A stretch of DNA of 64,000 bases from Seonamhaeicola aphaedonensis (lineage in GTDB: Bacteria; Bacteroidota; Bacteroidia; Flavobacteriales; Flavobacteriaceae). The notes below the pieces were generated by a model that saw only the letters and a list, made by a program, of their open reading frames with translations, was not told the origin of the DNA and did not search any database. The position numbers and the translations under genes were made by a program. Each line of letters opens with the position of its first letter. Position 1 is the stretch's first letter. Shown here piece by piece: positions 63,760 to 64,000 of this stretch. Location: the NCBI RefSeq assembly GCF_003386195.1, contig NZ_QRDX01000001.1, forward strand, positions 682,001 to 746,000, read 5' to 3'.

Positions 63760-64000
63760 ATGGCTAAAAAGCTTTCAAAATTTATTTCAATACTTTTTTT
63801 ATGTTTTGCACTTGTTAATTGCGCAAACAAAGGTACTCCTGAGGGTGGTCCAAAAGATGAGGACCCACCAGTAATTGTTAAAGAATCTCCCCAAAATTAT
63901 ACTACCAATTTTAATGCTAAAGAAATTGAAATCACTTTTAACGAGTTTGTAAAAATAAAAGACTTGCAAAAACAGCTTATTATTTCTCCTCCCATGGATT
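63760..64000 (+). CDS. Ig-like domain (SbsA-type) lipoprotein, 3' end beyond window
   Basis: The frame stays open to the window edge (80 residues seen). Signal peptide with lipobox (KFISILFLCFALVNC), then GTPEGGPKDEDPPVIVKESP and FNAKEIEITFNEFVKIKDLQ, the start of an SbsA-type Ig-like (Big_5) domain found in Bacteroidota lipoproteins of about 500-600 residues. Function not known. Confidence 0.85.
   Translation, partial: MAKKLSKFISILFLCFALVNCANKGTPEGGPKDEDPPVIVKESPQNYTTNFNAKEIEITFNEFVKIKDLQKQLIISPPMD

Overview
The window looks like chromosomal DNA of a marine-type Flavobacteriaceae (Bacteroidota). The DNA is AT-rich, several secreted proteins end in type IX secretion (T9SS) sorting tails, and promoters of the Bacteroidota form TAnnTTTG lie before several genes while purine-rich ribosome binding sites are mostly missing. 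SerS, GlyS, RibF, RsmA, Prs/L25/Pth, RecJ and MgtE appear in flavobacterial form. There is no rRNA, CRISPR array, transposase or integrase.

Left part (1-8 kb), accessory envelope genes: the 5' part of a TPR sensor histidine kinase that runs off the left edge; a three-gene set (T9SS-sorted protein, small outer-membrane barrel, secreted protein with a 60-bp tandem repeat); a gene-poor stretch with a 23-bp inverted repeat; a pair of unrecognised lipoproteins; and a tRNA 3'-half remnant with its terminator.

8-15 kb: a tight six-gene operon on the minus strand encodes a PqqD-like 79-residue protein, an ATP-grasp ligase, a fold-type III PLP decarboxylase, a urea-transporter/M23-peptidase fusion, a TPR plus outer-membrane-barrel protein and a TPR protein. 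I do not recognise it as a described system. The order binder, ligase, decarboxylase, transporter/peptidase, outer-membrane partner suggests making or tailoring an amino-acid or peptide-derived product and moving it across the envelope. It is the best candidate for a new system here.

15-26 kb: a nine-gene minus-strand energy operon, pyruvate:ferredoxin oxidoreductase (nifJ, with an extra C-terminal ferredoxin domain) followed by rnfC, D, G, E, A, a small NqrM-like cysteine protein, an NAD(P)H:flavin/ferredoxin reductase-like protein and rnfB. It would join pyruvate oxidation to a ferredoxin-driven ion pump.

26-55 kb, mostly housekeeping: tRNA-Leu(CAA), prs-rplY-pth, two paralogous T9SS metallopeptidases around a lipoprotein gene, ribF-HTTM-serS, TPR protein, DUF4286, GNAT, rsmA, mgtE, a LpxH-like hydrolase, TauE/SafE, recJ, OsmC, AhpD-like, a uracil-DNA glycosylase-like protein, queD with two tiny membrane proteins, MATE, universal stress protein, a DUF2892 protein and a Crp/Fnr regulator.

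55.5-61.3 kb: a four-gene islet (AraC-type regulator, CPBP protease, TonB-dependent receptor-like protein, DUF2807-type lipoprotein) lies between two perfect 69-bp copies of a tRNA-Ala promoter plus 5' half-gene. The left copy is a broken tRNA and the right one is complete, so this looks like an old tRNA-targeted integration or duplication. The window ends with glyS, comF and the start of an Ig-like-domain lipoprotein.
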